A stretch of DNA of 64,000 nt. It comes from Desulfobacterales bacterium. GTDB taxonomy: Bacteria; Desulfobacterota; Desulfobulbia; Desulfobulbales; JAGXFP01. Made by a program: the position numbers and the translations under genes. This document shows positions 8,504 through 17,625 of this stretch, in pieces (the first letter of the stretch is position 1; each line of letters begins with the position of its first letter). Below the pieces are notes generated by a model. That model made no database searches. It was given only the letters and a program-made list of their open reading frames with translations, and was not told the origin of the DNA. Location: NCBI GenBank assembly GCA_024637225.1, contig JAGXFP010000047.1:46650-110649 (forward strand). The letters run 5' to 3'.

Positions 8504-9550
8504 TCATTTATCGGCCGATTTTTTCTCAGACAATTCCTGAAGTTTTTTTCGCAATTCCCGAACTTCCTTGGCCAGGTCGGGAAGCTTCTGGAACAAGGCC
8601 GCGGCCCGCAGCCATTTCCTATGGGAAAAGGCCGGAAAACCGGCGACCACGGCACCATCCTCCTGATCATTCATAACCCCGGCCTTGCCGGCCATGGTCA
8701 CCCTGTTGCCGATCTTGAGATGTCCATTGACCGCCACCTTGCCGCCCATGATCACGCCGTTGCCAAGGGTGGTGCTGCCGGCGATACCGGATTGGGAGAC
8801 TATAATCGAGTCCTCACCTATTTCGACGTTATGGGCGATCTGGACAAGGTTATCAATTTTGGTGCCGCGCTTGATCCAGGTCCGTCCGAAGGTACCGCGA
8901 TCGACACAAACATTGGCGCCGATCTCAACATCGTCATCCACCTGGACATAACCGACATGGGGTTTCTTAAGATGCCGGCCGGCACGATCATGGGCATAGC
9001 CGAAACCATCACTGCCGACCACGGCGCCGCTGTGAATTATGACCCGGTCTCCGATGACACTGCCGTCAAGAATGGTGACGTTGGGATGAAGCAGCACATC
9101 CGAACCGATCTTGACGTCAGCGCCGATAACCACGCCGGCCCTGATCTCAACCCGGTGACCCAACTCGACCCGATCGCCGATCACTACCAGGGGGGCGACC
9201 GCGACTGCTCCGGCTATCGAACATCCCTCGCCGACAACGGCTTTGGGATCTATCCCCGCGTCGACGAAATCCTGATGGAGAAGATGATGGTGAATAACCG
9301 TCGCGGCCCAGGCCGGATCTGAAACCTTGATAACCGGCAAGGAAAGTTGACCCGCGTCCAAGGGCACGATCAGCGCCGAAGCGGAGCATTCCGCCGCCGC
9401 CGTCATCTTGCGAATGTCATCGATGTAGGCAAGCTGACCGGCTCCGGCGCCGGCAAGATCGGCCAGCCCATCAACCGCCACGTCTTCACCGCGCCATTCA
9501 CCATCGACCATTGCGGCCAGTTCGGAAATATTTACCTTTCGTTTATTCAT
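8504..9550 (-). CDS. lpxD: UDP-3-O-acylglucosamine N-acyltransferase LpxD
   Basis: LpxD adds the second 3-hydroxyacyl chain, on the 2-amino group of UDP-3-O-acylglucosamine. The product of about 348 aa has the N-terminal uridine-binding domain (NISELAAMVDGEWRG), a long run of hexapeptide repeats, and the catalytic His in NLVQIAHNVEIGED. The C-terminal helix (KLPDLAKEVRELRKKLQEL) matches the ACP-contact helix of the family. ATG 9550 and GTG 9553 are both possible starts; the ribosome site is weak. Length is normal. It lies between the IHF-alpha-like gene and fabZ on the same strand. Confidence 0.96.
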   Translation of the reverse strand: MNKRKVNISELAAMVDGEWRGEDVAVDGLADLAGAGAGQLAYIDDIRKMTAAAECSASALIVPLDAGQLSLPVIKVSDPAWAATVIHHHLLHQDFVDAGIDPKAVVGEGCSIAGAVAVAPLVVIGDRVELGHRVEIRAGVVIGADVKIGSDVLLHPNVTILDGSVIGDRVIIHSGAVVGSDGFGYAHDRAGRHLKKPHVGYVQVDDDVEIGANVCVDRGTFGRTWIKRGTKIDNLVQIAHNVEIGEDSIIVSQSGIAGSTTLGNGVIMGGKVAVNGHLKIGNRVTMAGKAGVMNDQEDGAVVAGFPAFSHRKWLRAAALFQKLPDLAKEVRELRKKLQELSEKKSADK

Positions 9551-9589
9551 CACTTATTACGATTGCGATTTCCGGAGGAGAATATTTTC

Positions 9590-9624
9590 AAAAAAAAAAA
9601 AGCTGATCTCCCTGCCGGAAGGGA
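9590..9624 (-). terminator. Possible terminator after the IHF-alpha gene
   Basis: In the minus direction a small hairpin (TCCCT, loop, AGGGA; 9624-9609) is followed after a short spacer by twelve consecutive T residues (9601-9590). The stem is short and the spacer is not ideal. The T-run lies only 40 bp before the lpxD start, so it may equally be a slippery or leader feature. Confidence 0.35.
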
Positions 9625-9689
9625 AACCAACCCGTTCGATCAAAACCGGAAGACATTGCAGCCATCGGTCCGCGTCCCCCTGCCCATTG

Positions 9690-9977
9690 CTATCTGTTAT
9701 TATTAATCCTCTCTCTCAAGATGCCGGAAGGTTTAAATGTTACAACCCGGCGAGCCGTTAGAACCAGTTCTTTCCCGGTCTGGGGATTTCGCCCGCGGCG
9801 GGATTTTTTTCTTTTGATATTGAATTTGCCGAATCCGCTGATCAAGAGGTCCTCACCTTCCACCAGGCAATCCTTGGCGATCTTCAGGAAAGTCTCGACC
9901 ACTTCGGTGGCCCGCGCCTTGGTCAGATCATGTTTTTGATAAACTTTTTGGACAAGATCAGCTTTGGTAATGGTCAT
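9690..9977 (-). CDS. ihfA: Integration host factor alpha-like DNA-bending protein
   Basis: This 95-aa HU/IHF-family protein dimerises and bends DNA, helping sigma-54 promoters, replication and recombination. The start MTITKADLVQKVYQ, the beta-arm region GFGKFNIKRKKSRRGRNPQTGKEL with its intercalating Pro, and the end RRVVTFKPSGILRERIN match IHF alpha better than HU, because of the RRGRNPQTG arm and the K-S-G ending. An IHF partner is of interest here since at least three sigma-54-like promoters occur in the window. It may belong to the lipid A transcription unit or end just before it. Confidence 0.88.
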   Translation of the reverse strand: MTITKADLVQKVYQKHDLTKARATEVVETFLKIAKDCLVEGEDLLISGFGKFNIKRKKSRRGRNPQTGKELVLTARRVVTFKPSGILRERINNNR

Positions 9978-10092
9978 ACTCCACCTTTGTCTTGAAAAAA
10001 CCGTCTCAGATAAATCTTAAAATATGCTTTCCGCCCGGCTTTGCAGAAGCAACCGGTTACCCAAAGGTCTCTTGCCTCGAATCATCCTGCTT

Positions 10093-11301
10093 TCAACCAA
10101 CCACTTCACCCATCTTGAAGATCGGCAGATACATCGCAACCACCAGACCACCAACCATGCCGCCGAGAAAGACCATCATGAAAGGCTCGATCATGGCCGT
10201 CATGTTTTCCACGGCCTGATCGACTTCTTCATCGTAGAAATCAGCGATTTTTTCAAGCATTGCATCGAGGGCGCCGGTGGCCTCGCCGACCCCGATCATC
10301 TGCACTACCATCGGCGGGAATATCCCCGTTTCCTCGAGTGGTTCGGCAATGGTGCGTCCCTCGCTGATGCTGTCGGAAACCCGGACAACCGCGGTTTCAA
10401 TGACTCGATTGCCTGCCGTTTTCCCGACGACGCTCAACGCCTCCAGAATCGGCACTCCGCTCTGCAACATTGTTCCCAGGGTTCTGGTGAACTTAGCAAC
10501 CGAGACCTTCATGATCAATTCCCCGAAAACAGGCAATTTCAAAGAAAGGGCATCAACATTCTGTTCGCCCTTATCGGTGCTTTTATACTTTTTAAAGATG
10601 AAGGAGATAAGCACCGCTCCCATGATAATGTAGAGGATCTTGGATTTGACAAAATTGCTCATGGCCACAACGATCTGGGTCGGCACGGGCAGGGCCGCCC
10701 CGAAGTCGGCGAACATCGACTCAAAAGTCGGGACTACGAAGATCAGGATAACCCCGAGAATCACCACCGAAATGGCGAGACAAATAACCGGATAGGTAAA
10801 AGCACCCTTGACTTTCTTTTTCAGGTTCATGGCCTTTTCCATGAACTCGGCAAGACGGCCCAGGATGATGTCGAGAATACCGCCGATCTCACCGGCCTCG
10901 ACCATATTGCAGAAAAGAGTATCAAAGATCTTCGGATGCTTTTTCATCGCATCTGCAAAAGTGGTCCCGGTTTCCACGTCCGCCTTGATATCCCGCAAGG
11001 CCTGCTTGAAGGTCGGATTATCCTGCTGGTTGGAGAGGATTTCCAAACTCTGGACCAAGGGAAGACCGGCATCGATCATTGTCGATAACTGGCGGGTGAA
11101 AATGACCACATCCCGGCCGGTTACCTTGGGCTGAAAGAAAGAAATCCCCGCCAGAATGTCTTTAGGTTGCTCCTTGACCGAAGAGGGGGATATTCTGATT
11201 TTTTTCAGGTAAGCGTATACAGCGGCTTCGTCATGGGCCTCATGCTTGCCATTTCGTTTATCGCCGTATGAATTCTTCCCTTTCCATATGTATACAGGCA
11301 T
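10093..11301 (-). CDS. pilC: Type IV pilus inner-membrane platform protein PilC
   Basis: PilC is the inner-membrane platform on which the PilB and PilT motors act to extend and retract type IV pili. The 402-aa product begins MPVYIWKGKNSYGDKRNG, a typical PilC N-terminus, and has two T2SSF domains. The first follows FTRQLSTMIDAGLPLVQSLE and the second follows FTRTLGTMLQSGVPILEALS. Transmembrane segments follow each and one closes the C-terminus (FMMVFLGGMVGGLVVAMYLP). The ATG at 11301 has a GGAGGAG ribosome site and is preferred over an upstream in-frame codon. No pilB or pilT is adjacent, so the pilus genes are dispersed or lie elsewhere. Confidence 0.95.
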   Translation of the reverse strand: MPVYIWKGKNSYGDKRNGKHEAHDEAAVYAYLKKIRISPSSVKEQPKDILAGISFFQPKVTGRDVVIFTRQLSTMIDAGLPLVQSLEILSNQQDNPTFKQALRDIKADVETGTTFADAMKKHPKIFDTLFCNMVEAGEIGGILDIILGRLAEFMEKAMNLKKKVKGAFTYPVICLAISVVILGVILIFVVPTFESMFADFGAALPVPTQIVVAMSNFVKSKILYIIMGAVLISFIFKKYKSTDKGEQNVDALSLKLPVFGELIMKVSVAKFTRTLGTMLQSGVPILEALSVVGKTAGNRVIETAVVRVSDSISEGRTIAEPLEETGIFPPMVVQMIGVGEATGALDAMLEKIADFYDEEVDQAVENMTAMIEPFMMVFLGGMVGGLVVAMYLPIFKMGEVVG

Positions 11302-11337
11302 TCCGAGAACTCCTCCACCAAATGGGGCATGAGTCAA

Positions 11338-11824
11338 CCATGAAAATCTGCCCCGCCGGGCCGGATATCAGCAGTTTTTTTCAGCAAAGATGCTTTCCGC
11401 TACAACATCAACGGACATTAAAATAAAATTACATATTTTCTATAAAGTAATAACTAATTAAAATCAATAGAATATTTGGGCTAACCGGGCCGCGGGAAAC
11501 CCAAAATGTCCCTTTCGGAACAGGCTCCGCCAGACATTACTCAAATAGCGAATAGCGGAAATCATCTGAATAAAAACCATAATTCTCGAATCGATCAGCG
11601 TTTGAGAAAAGATCAAATGCAAGGAGGTGACGATATTGAATTCCTGTCTCGAATAAAACCTCTCTTTAATCTCATTAATTTTCTTGATCGCGAGTTAAGT
11701 ACGATCATGACCCGAACGCAGCTTTTTATTGACTTTAATTAATTTTTCATTTAGAAAGTGTCGTTTCTATAAGTAAAATCATAACGTTCCTCATCGAATA
11801 CAAACTAAACCAGGAGGTTTGATA
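11338..11824. other. Intergenic stretch between divergent genes
   Basis: This stretch of about 490 bp upstream of pilC (minus) and of the PxxKW gene (plus) is AT-rich, especially 11400-11480, and should contain both promoters. A 78-codon frame at 11506-11742 lacks a ribosome site and resembles nothing I know. I see no repeats shared with elsewhere. Confidence 0.5.
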
Positions 11825-12103
11825 ATGGCTGGAGCGAAAGCCAAAAAGGGCAATAAGATCTCGGAAGAAGCCCTTGCCAGATATAACAGCGGCCTCTTCA
11901 ATCCGATCATCGATAAGTGTGAAGGATGCGAGAGAATAGTTGAAGTTAATGAAACCAGGTATTGCCGGACCTATCCGATGCCTGAAGTTAAATGGAAAAA
12001 TGGGATTTGCAATTTCGCCACCCATGTGAAACCGGAAACCATCACAACCACGATAAAGATAAATCCCCTGAAGGCCTCGAAACGAGCCGCGGGTAAAAAA
12101 TAA
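11825..12103 (+). CDS. PxxKW family cysteine-rich small protein
   Basis: This 92-aa protein belongs to the PxxKW family of small cysteine-rich proteins, found mainly in Desulfobacterota. Cys32 and Cys35 form a CxxC pair, Cys47 and Cys62 follow, and the name-giving motif P53-E-V-K56-W57 stands between them. Four cysteines spaced in this way suggest a metal site or disulfides, but the family has no established function that I know of. The ATG at 11825 follows a strong AGGAGG ribosome site at 11812. A TTG two codons upstream is in frame but less likely. The gene is followed by a strong terminator and is probably monocistronic. Confidence 0.85.
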   Translation: MAGAKAKKGNKISEEALARYNSGLFNPIIDKCEGCERIVEVNETRYCRTYPMPEVKWKNGICNFATHVKPETITTTIKINPLKASKRAAGKK

Positions 12104-12118
12104 TCGCGGTAAAAAAAG

Positions 12119-12156
12119 TCAGCGCCAAGGCATGATTAATTCTTGCCTGGCTGACC
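12119..12156 (+). other. Hairpin downstream of the PxxKW gene
   Basis: GTCAGCGCCAAGGCA at the left pairs imperfectly with TGCCTGGCTGAC at the right, around an AT-rich loop. It precedes the main terminator by about 50 bp and could protect the 3' end of the mRNA. Confidence 0.5.
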
Positions 12157-12206
12157 CGATGAGTTGCGCGACTTTATCAAATTTAAAGATTATCGCTTTA
12201 ACGTTG

Positions 12207-12240
12207 CCCCCGGAACCCAAAAGTTCCGGGGGTTTTTTTT
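12207..12240 (+). terminator. Strong intrinsic terminator
   Basis: A perfect 10-bp GC-rich stem (CCCCCGGAAC / GTTCCGGGGG) with a six-base loop is followed directly by eight T residues. It ends the PxxKW transcript. The minus-strand gene that converges here ends at 12327. Confidence 0.93.
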
Positions 12241-12326
12241 ATTCCTCATTTGATAAGTTTCTGCTGCCCAATATTCACAAGCCGGTCGATATATACCGAG
12301 CCGCGAATGCCGAGGAAATATCAGGA

Positions 12327-12923
12327 CTAATTCGCCTTGGGATACAACATGCTCAGAATATGCTCGTCCATCATAATTTCGCGGAACCTTTCGTAATTGG
12401 CCACAAAATCCTTGGGTGGATTGTCGCTGTTCATAATCTCTTCCGCGGCGCTTGCCAATATCTCCGGAGATTTTTCCTTGACGGCATGAAACACCCTGTC
12501 GATCACCAACAGAGGATTCTTCTCGTAAGGGGGCGGAACCTTGGTCATGGCTAGAACCGCCTGCTCTTCGGAAATTGTCCGCAAAAGCCCGAATAGCCTG
12601 GGGATATCATATATTTCGGCGCACTCGACCATCAAGAGAAGATCACTGGCCTTGACATTGTCCAGCAGATCCCGCAGCACATCGCCGGCAACGGAAGTGG
12701 TTCCACTCTCCTTGCCGCCGGCATTGCCGTCAAGGAGCAAACTGATATAAGGCGTCAATTCCCGGCAGGTCAGCAATCCTCTTTTTTCTTTGTTTTTAGA
12801 AGATCTCAATCTGGACAGGCGATCTACCAGCCATTCCAGTTGCATCTCCGGACTTTGGGCCACAAACGGCAGGGAATTTTCATACCATTTTCGCCCCGTC
12901 GATCCTTTCCTAACCTTATCCAT
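12327..12923 (-). CDS. Hypothetical protein, 198 aa
   Basis: I do not recognise this protein. The ATG at 12923 has a clear GGAGG ribosome site 7 bp upstream, whereas the frame continues open into the divergent region without one. The product is soluble, mainly helical and moderately charged, with no signal peptide, membrane segment or cysteine cluster. Notable stretches are QLEWLVDRLSRLRSSKN, TCRELTPYISLLLDG and MVECAEIYDIPRLFGLLRTI. It reads as a helical repeat or scaffold-like protein. It is divergent from the membrane-anchored protein at 13117, with a 193-bp gap between them. Confidence 0.7.
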   Translation of the reverse strand: MDKVRKGSTGRKWYENSLPFVAQSPEMQLEWLVDRLSRLRSSKNKEKRGLLTCRELTPYISLLLDGNAGGKESGTTSVAGDVLRDLLDNVKASDLLLMVECAEIYDIPRLFGLLRTISEEQAVLAMTKVPPPYEKNPLLVIDRVFHAVKEKSPEILASAAEEIMNSDNPPKDFVANYERFREIMMDEHILSMLYPKAN

Positions 12924-13116
12924 TCTCTTTCCTCCAGGATCCGCCCAGATTTCGCGGTTTCCGATTTCATTTGAACTGTGAAGCGGAGCATGATAAGTTA
13001 TAACATCAGCTAGGCGCTCAACGGGTAGAAACTCTGTTTCAGGGGCTCCCGCTTGAAGCCCGGTGCCCGAAACCGCGTGCCGATTCTCTCGCAAACGAGT
13101 ACAGATATAACAATAA

Positions 13117-14049
13117 ATGCCGAAAAAACCACAAAAACAGTCTTCCCTGAAAACGCCGTTGATAGTGTTGAGTATTCTGGCACTCATCCTTGGCCTGACC
13201 TTTTTTCTAAACAAGGATTTCCTGAGCGGCATTTTTTCGTACAAGGAGATTGAAAAGGAAAAACAGGAACTTGAGGAAAAGGTCGTTACCCTTGAAAAAC
13301 AGATCGAAGAGCTGACGGAACCCCCGTCCCAAGCTGTGACCGTACCGGAGGAAAAGGAAGTTGTCACCCCCGCCGCAATGGATTTCAGCAACAGCACCTG
13401 TGAAGAGCTGGATCAAAAAATCCAGGAATTTTTCAACTATCTGGACAGCCAGCCATACATCGCTTCTTATAATCTCGAAAAAGGCTCTCGCGCCCACTTC
13501 AAAGAAATAATCGAAAAGTTACTGGATAACCCACCCATAGTCGCCCGGGAAACCGACAGCCTTTTTACGATTCTCACCAACACCGCCCATTTTTACAGGA
13601 TACTCGGCAAAAACAATGTCCTGATGATCCGCGAGATGATTATCCGGGAAGCCGACATTCTGGAAGCAACCTTCGCCCTCTTTCATCAATGGTCCCGCGT
13701 CGGCAGCCAGTGCCGGGATGTCCAAACCGAAATCAGGCTGCCCCTGCCAAAGTTATACGAATATGCCGGATTTTTCCTGAATACCCTTGGCGGTCAATCC
13801 TATCTCTTCAGGCGCACTCCCCATATCCGGCTGCTGATCAAATATTACAGTGTCATGGTGATCGATCGGGCCAACGCAGAGGTAGTCAACCGCTACGGCA
13901 TCGACATCGTTCCCCACCTCGAATCCCTTTTAAATGAGATGGAAATCAGCGAAACAATGGTCTACAAGGAACAATACCTGCGGAAATTACGCGAGCTGCA
14001 AAACAAATACCAAACCTATTATGAAGAACGGGAAGCTCCCGGGGGCTGA
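13117..14049 (+). CDS. Membrane-anchored coiled-coil hypothetical protein
   Basis: This 310-aa protein has a short basic N-terminus, one transmembrane helix at about residues 13-31 (PLIVLSILALILGLTFFL), a coiled coil at about 42-70 (KEIEKEKQELEEKVVTLEKQ), a short Pro-rich linker, and a helical domain of about 220 residues. That domain probably faces the periplasm and has two cysteines, in STCEELDQKI and GSQCRDVQTE. I do not recognise the family. The architecture suggests an envelope scaffold or adaptor. The ATG at 13117 gives a good membrane anchor although the ribosome site is weak. Confidence 0.75.
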   Translation: MPKKPQKQSSLKTPLIVLSILALILGLTFFLNKDFLSGIFSYKEIEKEKQELEEKVVTLEKQIEELTEPPSQAVTVPEEKEVVTPAAMDFSNSTCEELDQKIQEFFNYLDSQPYIASYNLEKGSRAHFKEIIEKLLDNPPIVARETDSLFTILTNTAHFYRILGKNNVLMIREMIIREADILEATFALFHQWSRVGSQCRDVQTEIRLPLPKLYEYAGFFLNTLGGQSYLFRRTPHIRLLIKYYSVMVIDRANAEVVNRYGIDIVPHLESLLNEMEISETMVYKEQYLRKLRELQNKYQTYYEEREAPGG

Positions 14050-14275
14050 CGCCGGCCTCTCAAAGCGAGAGGTCTAGTCAGGGAAGAGATGAAATCGGCC
14101 GCTAACCCTTGACTTTTACTTTCCACCTGCACTTATATTTTAGTTCTCGCCCTACCCTTCACTCGCCCTCCAAACCCCTCACCAACCTTGCGCACAATAA
14201 AAAAATGATTATTATGTGATGATTCACTCAACACCAATTCGACTATCAAACCGTGCCTTCCGAAGGAGCATTATA

Positions 14276-14995
14276 ATGCGCAACCATTTCCAGCAACAAC
14301 AGGCCTTCCCCGCCAGTCATAGCGCCTCTCAGGCTTCGACCATCTTCCTGGCCAAAGTTTTCAACTGGATGGCGATCGGCCTGGGCCTTACCGCTATCGT
14401 GGCTTTCTGGGTGACAAACTCAGCCGCCGCCCAGAATATGATTTTCAGCAACAAGATGGTATTCTACGGCCTGATATTCGGCGAGCTCGGCATGGTTATT
14501 TACCTGTCCGCCCGGATTGAACGCATAACCGCCGCACGGGCCACCCTGCTGTTTCTCCTCTACTCCGCCTTAAACGGGGCCACCCTCTCGGCCGTCCTCC
14601 TCATTTACACCGCCGCCTCGGTCGCCAGCGCCTTTCTTGTGGCAGCCGGCATGTTCGGGGCCATGGCTATTTACGGCACCGTCACCAAGAAAGATCTGAG
14701 CAGCATGGGCTCATTCATGTTCATGGGGTTGATCGGAATGATCATTGCCTCGGTGGTCAATATGTTCATGGGCAGCGCCATGATATCCTGGATTGTCTCG
14801 GCCATCGGAGTAGTGGTCTTTACCGGCTTGACCGCCTACGATGTTCAGAAGATATCGAAATACGGAGCCGGGGGCATCCTGGAAAACGGCGAGGCGGCTA
14901 TTAAAAAAGGGGCGATCATGGGAGCCCTGACCCTCTATCTTGACTTTATCAACTTGTTCCTGAGTCTATTGAGGCTGATGGGGGATCGCCGCTGA
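14276..14995 (+). CDS. BAX inhibitor-1 / YccA family membrane protein
   Basis: This 239-aa protein of the Bax inhibitor-1 (TMBIM) family has seven predicted membrane segments, starting with FLAKVFNWMAIGLGLTAIVA near residue 25. The conserved end TGLTAYDVQKISKYG and the C-terminal helix ALTLYLDFINLFLSLLRLMG are typical of the YccA/YbhL group. Family members act as pH-sensitive ion leak channels or modulate membrane proteases; the substrate here is unknown. The ATG at 14276 follows GAAGGAG and is preferred over a start 20 codons upstream. A family A repeat begins 12 bp after the stop. Confidence 0.93.
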   Translation: MRNHFQQQQAFPASHSASQASTIFLAKVFNWMAIGLGLTAIVAFWVTNSAAAQNMIFSNKMVFYGLIFGELGMVIYLSARIERITAARATLLFLLYSALNGATLSAVLLIYTAASVASAFLVAAGMFGAMAIYGTVTKKDLSSMGSFMFMGLIGMIIASVVNMFMGSAMISWIVSAIGVVVFTGLTAYDVQKISKYGAGGILENGEAAIKKGAIMGALTLYLDFINLFLSLLRLMGDRR

Positions 14996-15389
14996 ATTGA
15001 TTAAGGGTAAGCGATCACAGGGTACCGAATCTGCTATGTTATCGACCTGCTCATCTCATGTGCATCAGTACAAATCGTGCAGGCCGATGCCTTGCATCTC
15101 TGGCACCCTGTAATCGCTTACTGCTGGGAGATTGGCCAATCCTGGGCGACTTACCCCAAGACAGCTTACGATTAACGGGTTATCCCGAAAAAGCGGGCAA
15201 CTCCGGCGGACCGGATAAACGGGAACCTGAATCAGTAAAGGTATTGGGAACCCGCACGGATTCGGGAATATTTTTCAATCTCCCTGCCTGCCCCGCTATT
15301 TCCTCGGAACTCGGCAACCGCCCTGACTTCCTTCATTACCCAAACAGCCAGGCCAGGTCATTCAAGTGGAGTATTCAGCAGAACAGCAT
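14996..15389. other. Intergenic stretch with a family A repeat
   Basis: The left part holds repeat copy A2 and its tail. The rest, to the start of the SUMF1-like gene, has no recognisable gene; the frame at 15058-15441 is an artefact of the repeat being open in several frames. The promoter of the downstream gene should lie in 15200-15380. Confidence 0.6.
15007..15121. repeat. Palindromic repeat family A, copy 2
   Basis: This is a 115-bp copy with ends GTAAGCGATCACAGGG and CCCTGTAATCGCTTAC. The central loop is a few bases longer than in the other copies. A tail (CTGGGAGATTGGCCAATCC and onward, to about 15170) matches the tail of copy 1 and the reverse-strand flank of copy 4, so the mobile unit may be 150-165 bp. 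It lies just 3' of the BAX inhibitor gene. Confidence 0.9.
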
Positions 15390-16346
15390 ATGGGATCAGT
15401 TAAAGTACGGGCAATCAGAAAGAGCTTACTTTTTGGGCTGATCACAACGATCCTCTCCCAACCCTGCCTCGCCTCCGAAGCAAAAGACAACAATCCCGAA
15501 TATTATGAAAACGGCCTGGTTCTGTGGCGGGAACCCCTGATTGAACTTGAATTTGTCTGGCTGGAAGGAGGCTGCTTTCCGATGGGACAATCCGTCCCGG
15601 AAAAGCGTACCCTTATCGAAGAGGCCGGGGAGTTAAAATACCGCGAGTTCTATGCGGACGAACTCCCGCAACATCAAGCCTGCGTGGACGGCTTCTGGAT
15701 GGCCCGGCAAGAGACCACGCGTCACCAGTGGCAGCAACTGATGGCCACCGTCCCATTCCTCGCCGATCTCCCCGGTAATCACCCGGCCACAAATATCTCC
15801 TGGCTGATGGCCATGGATTTTATCGTGGTACTAAACGGGATCGCCGATGAAAATTTCCGCCTGCCAACCGAGGCGGAAATGGAATATGCCATCCGGGCCG
15901 GAAGTGAGACCCCTTTTCATACCGGCAAGACCATATCGACCGGACAGGCCAATTATAACGGGATTCACACCTACGGCAGCGGTCAGAAAGGAACCTACCT
16001 CCAGAAAACCTCCCCCGGAAGAAGCTATCCGGCCAACCGGTTCGGATTATTCGACATGCACGGCAATGTATGGGAATGGTGCTCGGACTGGTATGCCAAG
16101 GATTATTACGAGGAGAGCCCGGTCGACAATCCCCGGGGACCGGAGACTGGTAAAAACAAGATCATGCGTGGAGGGTCGTGGTTTACCGCCCCGCGCAGCG
16201 TTCGTTCCGCCAACCGGCGCGGTCTGCAACCGGACATCGCCCTGGAGGACTCGGGATTCAGATTGATAGCCAATAGATCCCCGCCGCAGCCGAAAACCCC
16301 GCCTTCCTCCAAAGATCAAAAAGTCGCTTATGACCCCGATTTTTAG
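15390..16346 (+). CDS. Secreted SUMF1/formylglycine-generating-enzyme-fold protein
   Basis: The 318-aa product has a signal peptide ending near CLASEA and a SUMF1 (FGE-sulfatase) domain. Typical stretches are FVWLEGGCFPMG, FWMARQETTRHQW, RLPTEAEMEYAIRAG, FDMHGNVWEWCSDWY, RGGSW and the final DSGFRL. True formylglycine-generating enzymes have a pair of catalytic cysteines near the C-terminus. Here the corresponding region RSANRRGLQPDIALEDSGFRL has none, so enzymatic sulfatase activation is unlikely and a structural or ligand-binding role is more plausible. The start at 15390 gives the best signal peptide; a GTG at 15366 is an alternative. Both have weak ribosome sites. Confidence 0.85.
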   Translation: MGSVKVRAIRKSLLFGLITTILSQPCLASEAKDNNPEYYENGLVLWREPLIELEFVWLEGGCFPMGQSVPEKRTLIEEAGELKYREFYADELPQHQACVDGFWMARQETTRHQWQQLMATVPFLADLPGNHPATNISWLMAMDFIVVLNGIADENFRLPTEAEMEYAIRAGSETPFHTGKTISTGQANYNGIHTYGSGQKGTYLQKTSPGRSYPANRFGLFDMHGNVWEWCSDWYAKDYYEESPVDNPRGPETGKNKIMRGGSWFTAPRSVRSANRRGLQPDIALEDSGFRLIANRSPPQPKTPPSSKDQKVAYDPDF

Positions 16347-16419
16347 GACCTTGGTTATTGTAAGGAGATGAGGGGTGAGGAAACCCGGTAATCTTCGGCT
16401 TTCCACTTCTTATTAGAAA

Positions 16420-17625
16420 TCAGGAGAGGGACTTGATGATGCGGGCGGTGGCAAGTCCGATTTCGCCGAGCGCCTCAACCTCCCGAGGGCAGATCGCGAC
16501 CAGCATGTAGTTCTCGTCCAGAAGCGAGAAGCGGTGCAAGACCAATTTGTCTTCCTGGTTGATGTCCATGACCAGATTATTTACCTCGGACATTTCGATA
16601 ATGGTGCCGGCCTTAACCAGCGCCTCGCCGAGCAGCGAACTGCAGGTGGCCAGGGCATCGACTCCGATCGGGCTGCTGTAATCGGCCAAGGGGAACCCCA
16701 TCTCATCGGCCACCACCGCCCCATAAAAGCCGCCGTTTTCACACATCTCGCTCAAAGCTTCCTTGAGTTCATCACGATTGGGGGCGAGGGCGGACTCTTC
16801 ACCCCGGGCTTCCTCCGGCGGCGCAAAATCATAATCGTCGCCAAACATGACATCCCCGATAAACTGATGCTTTCTGGTCTCCACTTCAACCGCGAGCGCC
16901 ATAAAATCCCGGGCTGTCCGATGGCCGGCCTGCAATTTTTCAAGAGGCAGCGCTTTGATGGCGGCGACTTCGAAGGCATCGTCGAATGGAATGGCGGTAT
17001 CGAAAAACAACCTAGCCGGCAACCGCGATTTCAGCTGCTTAACGATCTTGCTTTCAATCACGCTTGAACTGTTCAGCATGTTGAACAGGATCCCCTCGAT
17101 CTTAAGGTCTGGATTAAAGTTTTTCCTGATCCAGATATAGAGATTCAACAGCCTGGAGAGGGTAATGACGGTGCCGGCCCGACAGTTGAGGACCTGGATG
17201 AAGCTGTCGCTGATGGCAAAAAGCCCCCGGGTAACCACGCCGATACCGACCGGGGCATCATATAGGATAAAATCATAATTATCGAAGTCCCCGGAAAAGA
17301 GCGCCCCCAACCTGCCGACCGCCGCCTGTTCCTCGAAATAGACGATATCTTCCGGGGTGGAAGCGCCGGTGCCGATGGCGGCCAAATCGTCGCCGTCCAA
17401 GGGGACCGCGACTCCCTCCAGATTCTCCTCTCCCCGCAAAACCTGGACAAGTCCTTTGCTGTTCAGGATCTTCAGCCGGCAGGCGGTGGCAACTCCGCCT
17501 TGGGAATCGCCGTCGACGATCAAGACTTTTTTTCCGAGTCGGCGCAGCGAATAAGCCAGATTAATGGTGATCGCGGTTTTCCCTACTCCGCCCTTCTGGC
17601 TGGCAATAGTGATCTTTCTGGTCAT
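16420..17625 (-). CDS. ParA/MinD-like ATPase fused to a roadblock/LC7 domain
   Basis: The 401-aa product combines two modules. Residues 1 to about 250 are a P-loop ATPase of the ParA/MinD group, with deviant Walker A KGGVGKT at 11-17, VDGDSQGG, and DAPVGIG in the Walker B region. From about residue 305 there is a roadblock/LC7 domain (GFYGAVVADEMGFPLADYSS, and later NYMLVAICPREVEALG). In MglA/MglB-type systems roadblock domains regulate small GTPases and act in polarity; here one is joined to an ATPase that normally positions cargo. The neighbours are a cysteine-rich protein and a REC-PATAN-roadblock protein, so the block is probably one signalling module. No ParB or chromosome segregation gene is near. 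Confidence 0.85.
   Translation of the reverse strand: MTRKITIASQKGGVGKTAITINLAYSLRRLGKKVLIVDGDSQGGVATACRLKILNSKGLVQVLRGEENLEGVAVPLDGDDLAAIGTGASTPEDIVYFEEQAAVGRLGALFSGDFDNYDFILYDAPVGIGVVTRGLFAISDSFIQVLNCRAGTVITLSRLLNLYIWIRKNFNPDLKIEGILFNMLNSSSVIESKIVKQLKSRLPARLFFDTAIPFDDAFEVAAIKALPLEKLQAGHRTARDFMALAVEVETRKHQFIGDVMFGDDYDFAPPEEARGEESALAPNRDELKEALSEMCENGGFYGAVVADEMGFPLADYSSPIGVDALATCSSLLGEALVKAGTIIEMSEVNNLVMDINQEDKLVLHRFSLLDENYMLVAICPREVEALGEIGLATARIIKSLS

Noticed and set aside
8621..9322. A 233-codon plus-strand frame rich in Asp and His
   Set aside because: It mirrors the hexapeptide repeats of lpxD on the opposite strand. The apparent repeats come from LpxD.
10024..11088. A 354-codon plus-strand frame
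   Set aside because: It is antisense to pilC. The amino-acid make-up (many His, Asp and Asn) is typical of a shadow.
11506..11742. A 78-codon frame before the PxxKW gene
   Set aside because: No ribosome site, no family resemblance and no conserved-looking motif. Possible but unsupported.
15058..15441. A 127-codon frame after the BAX inhibitor gene
   Set aside because: It is opened by the family A repeat, whose both strands are free of stops, and continues by chance into the next gene.
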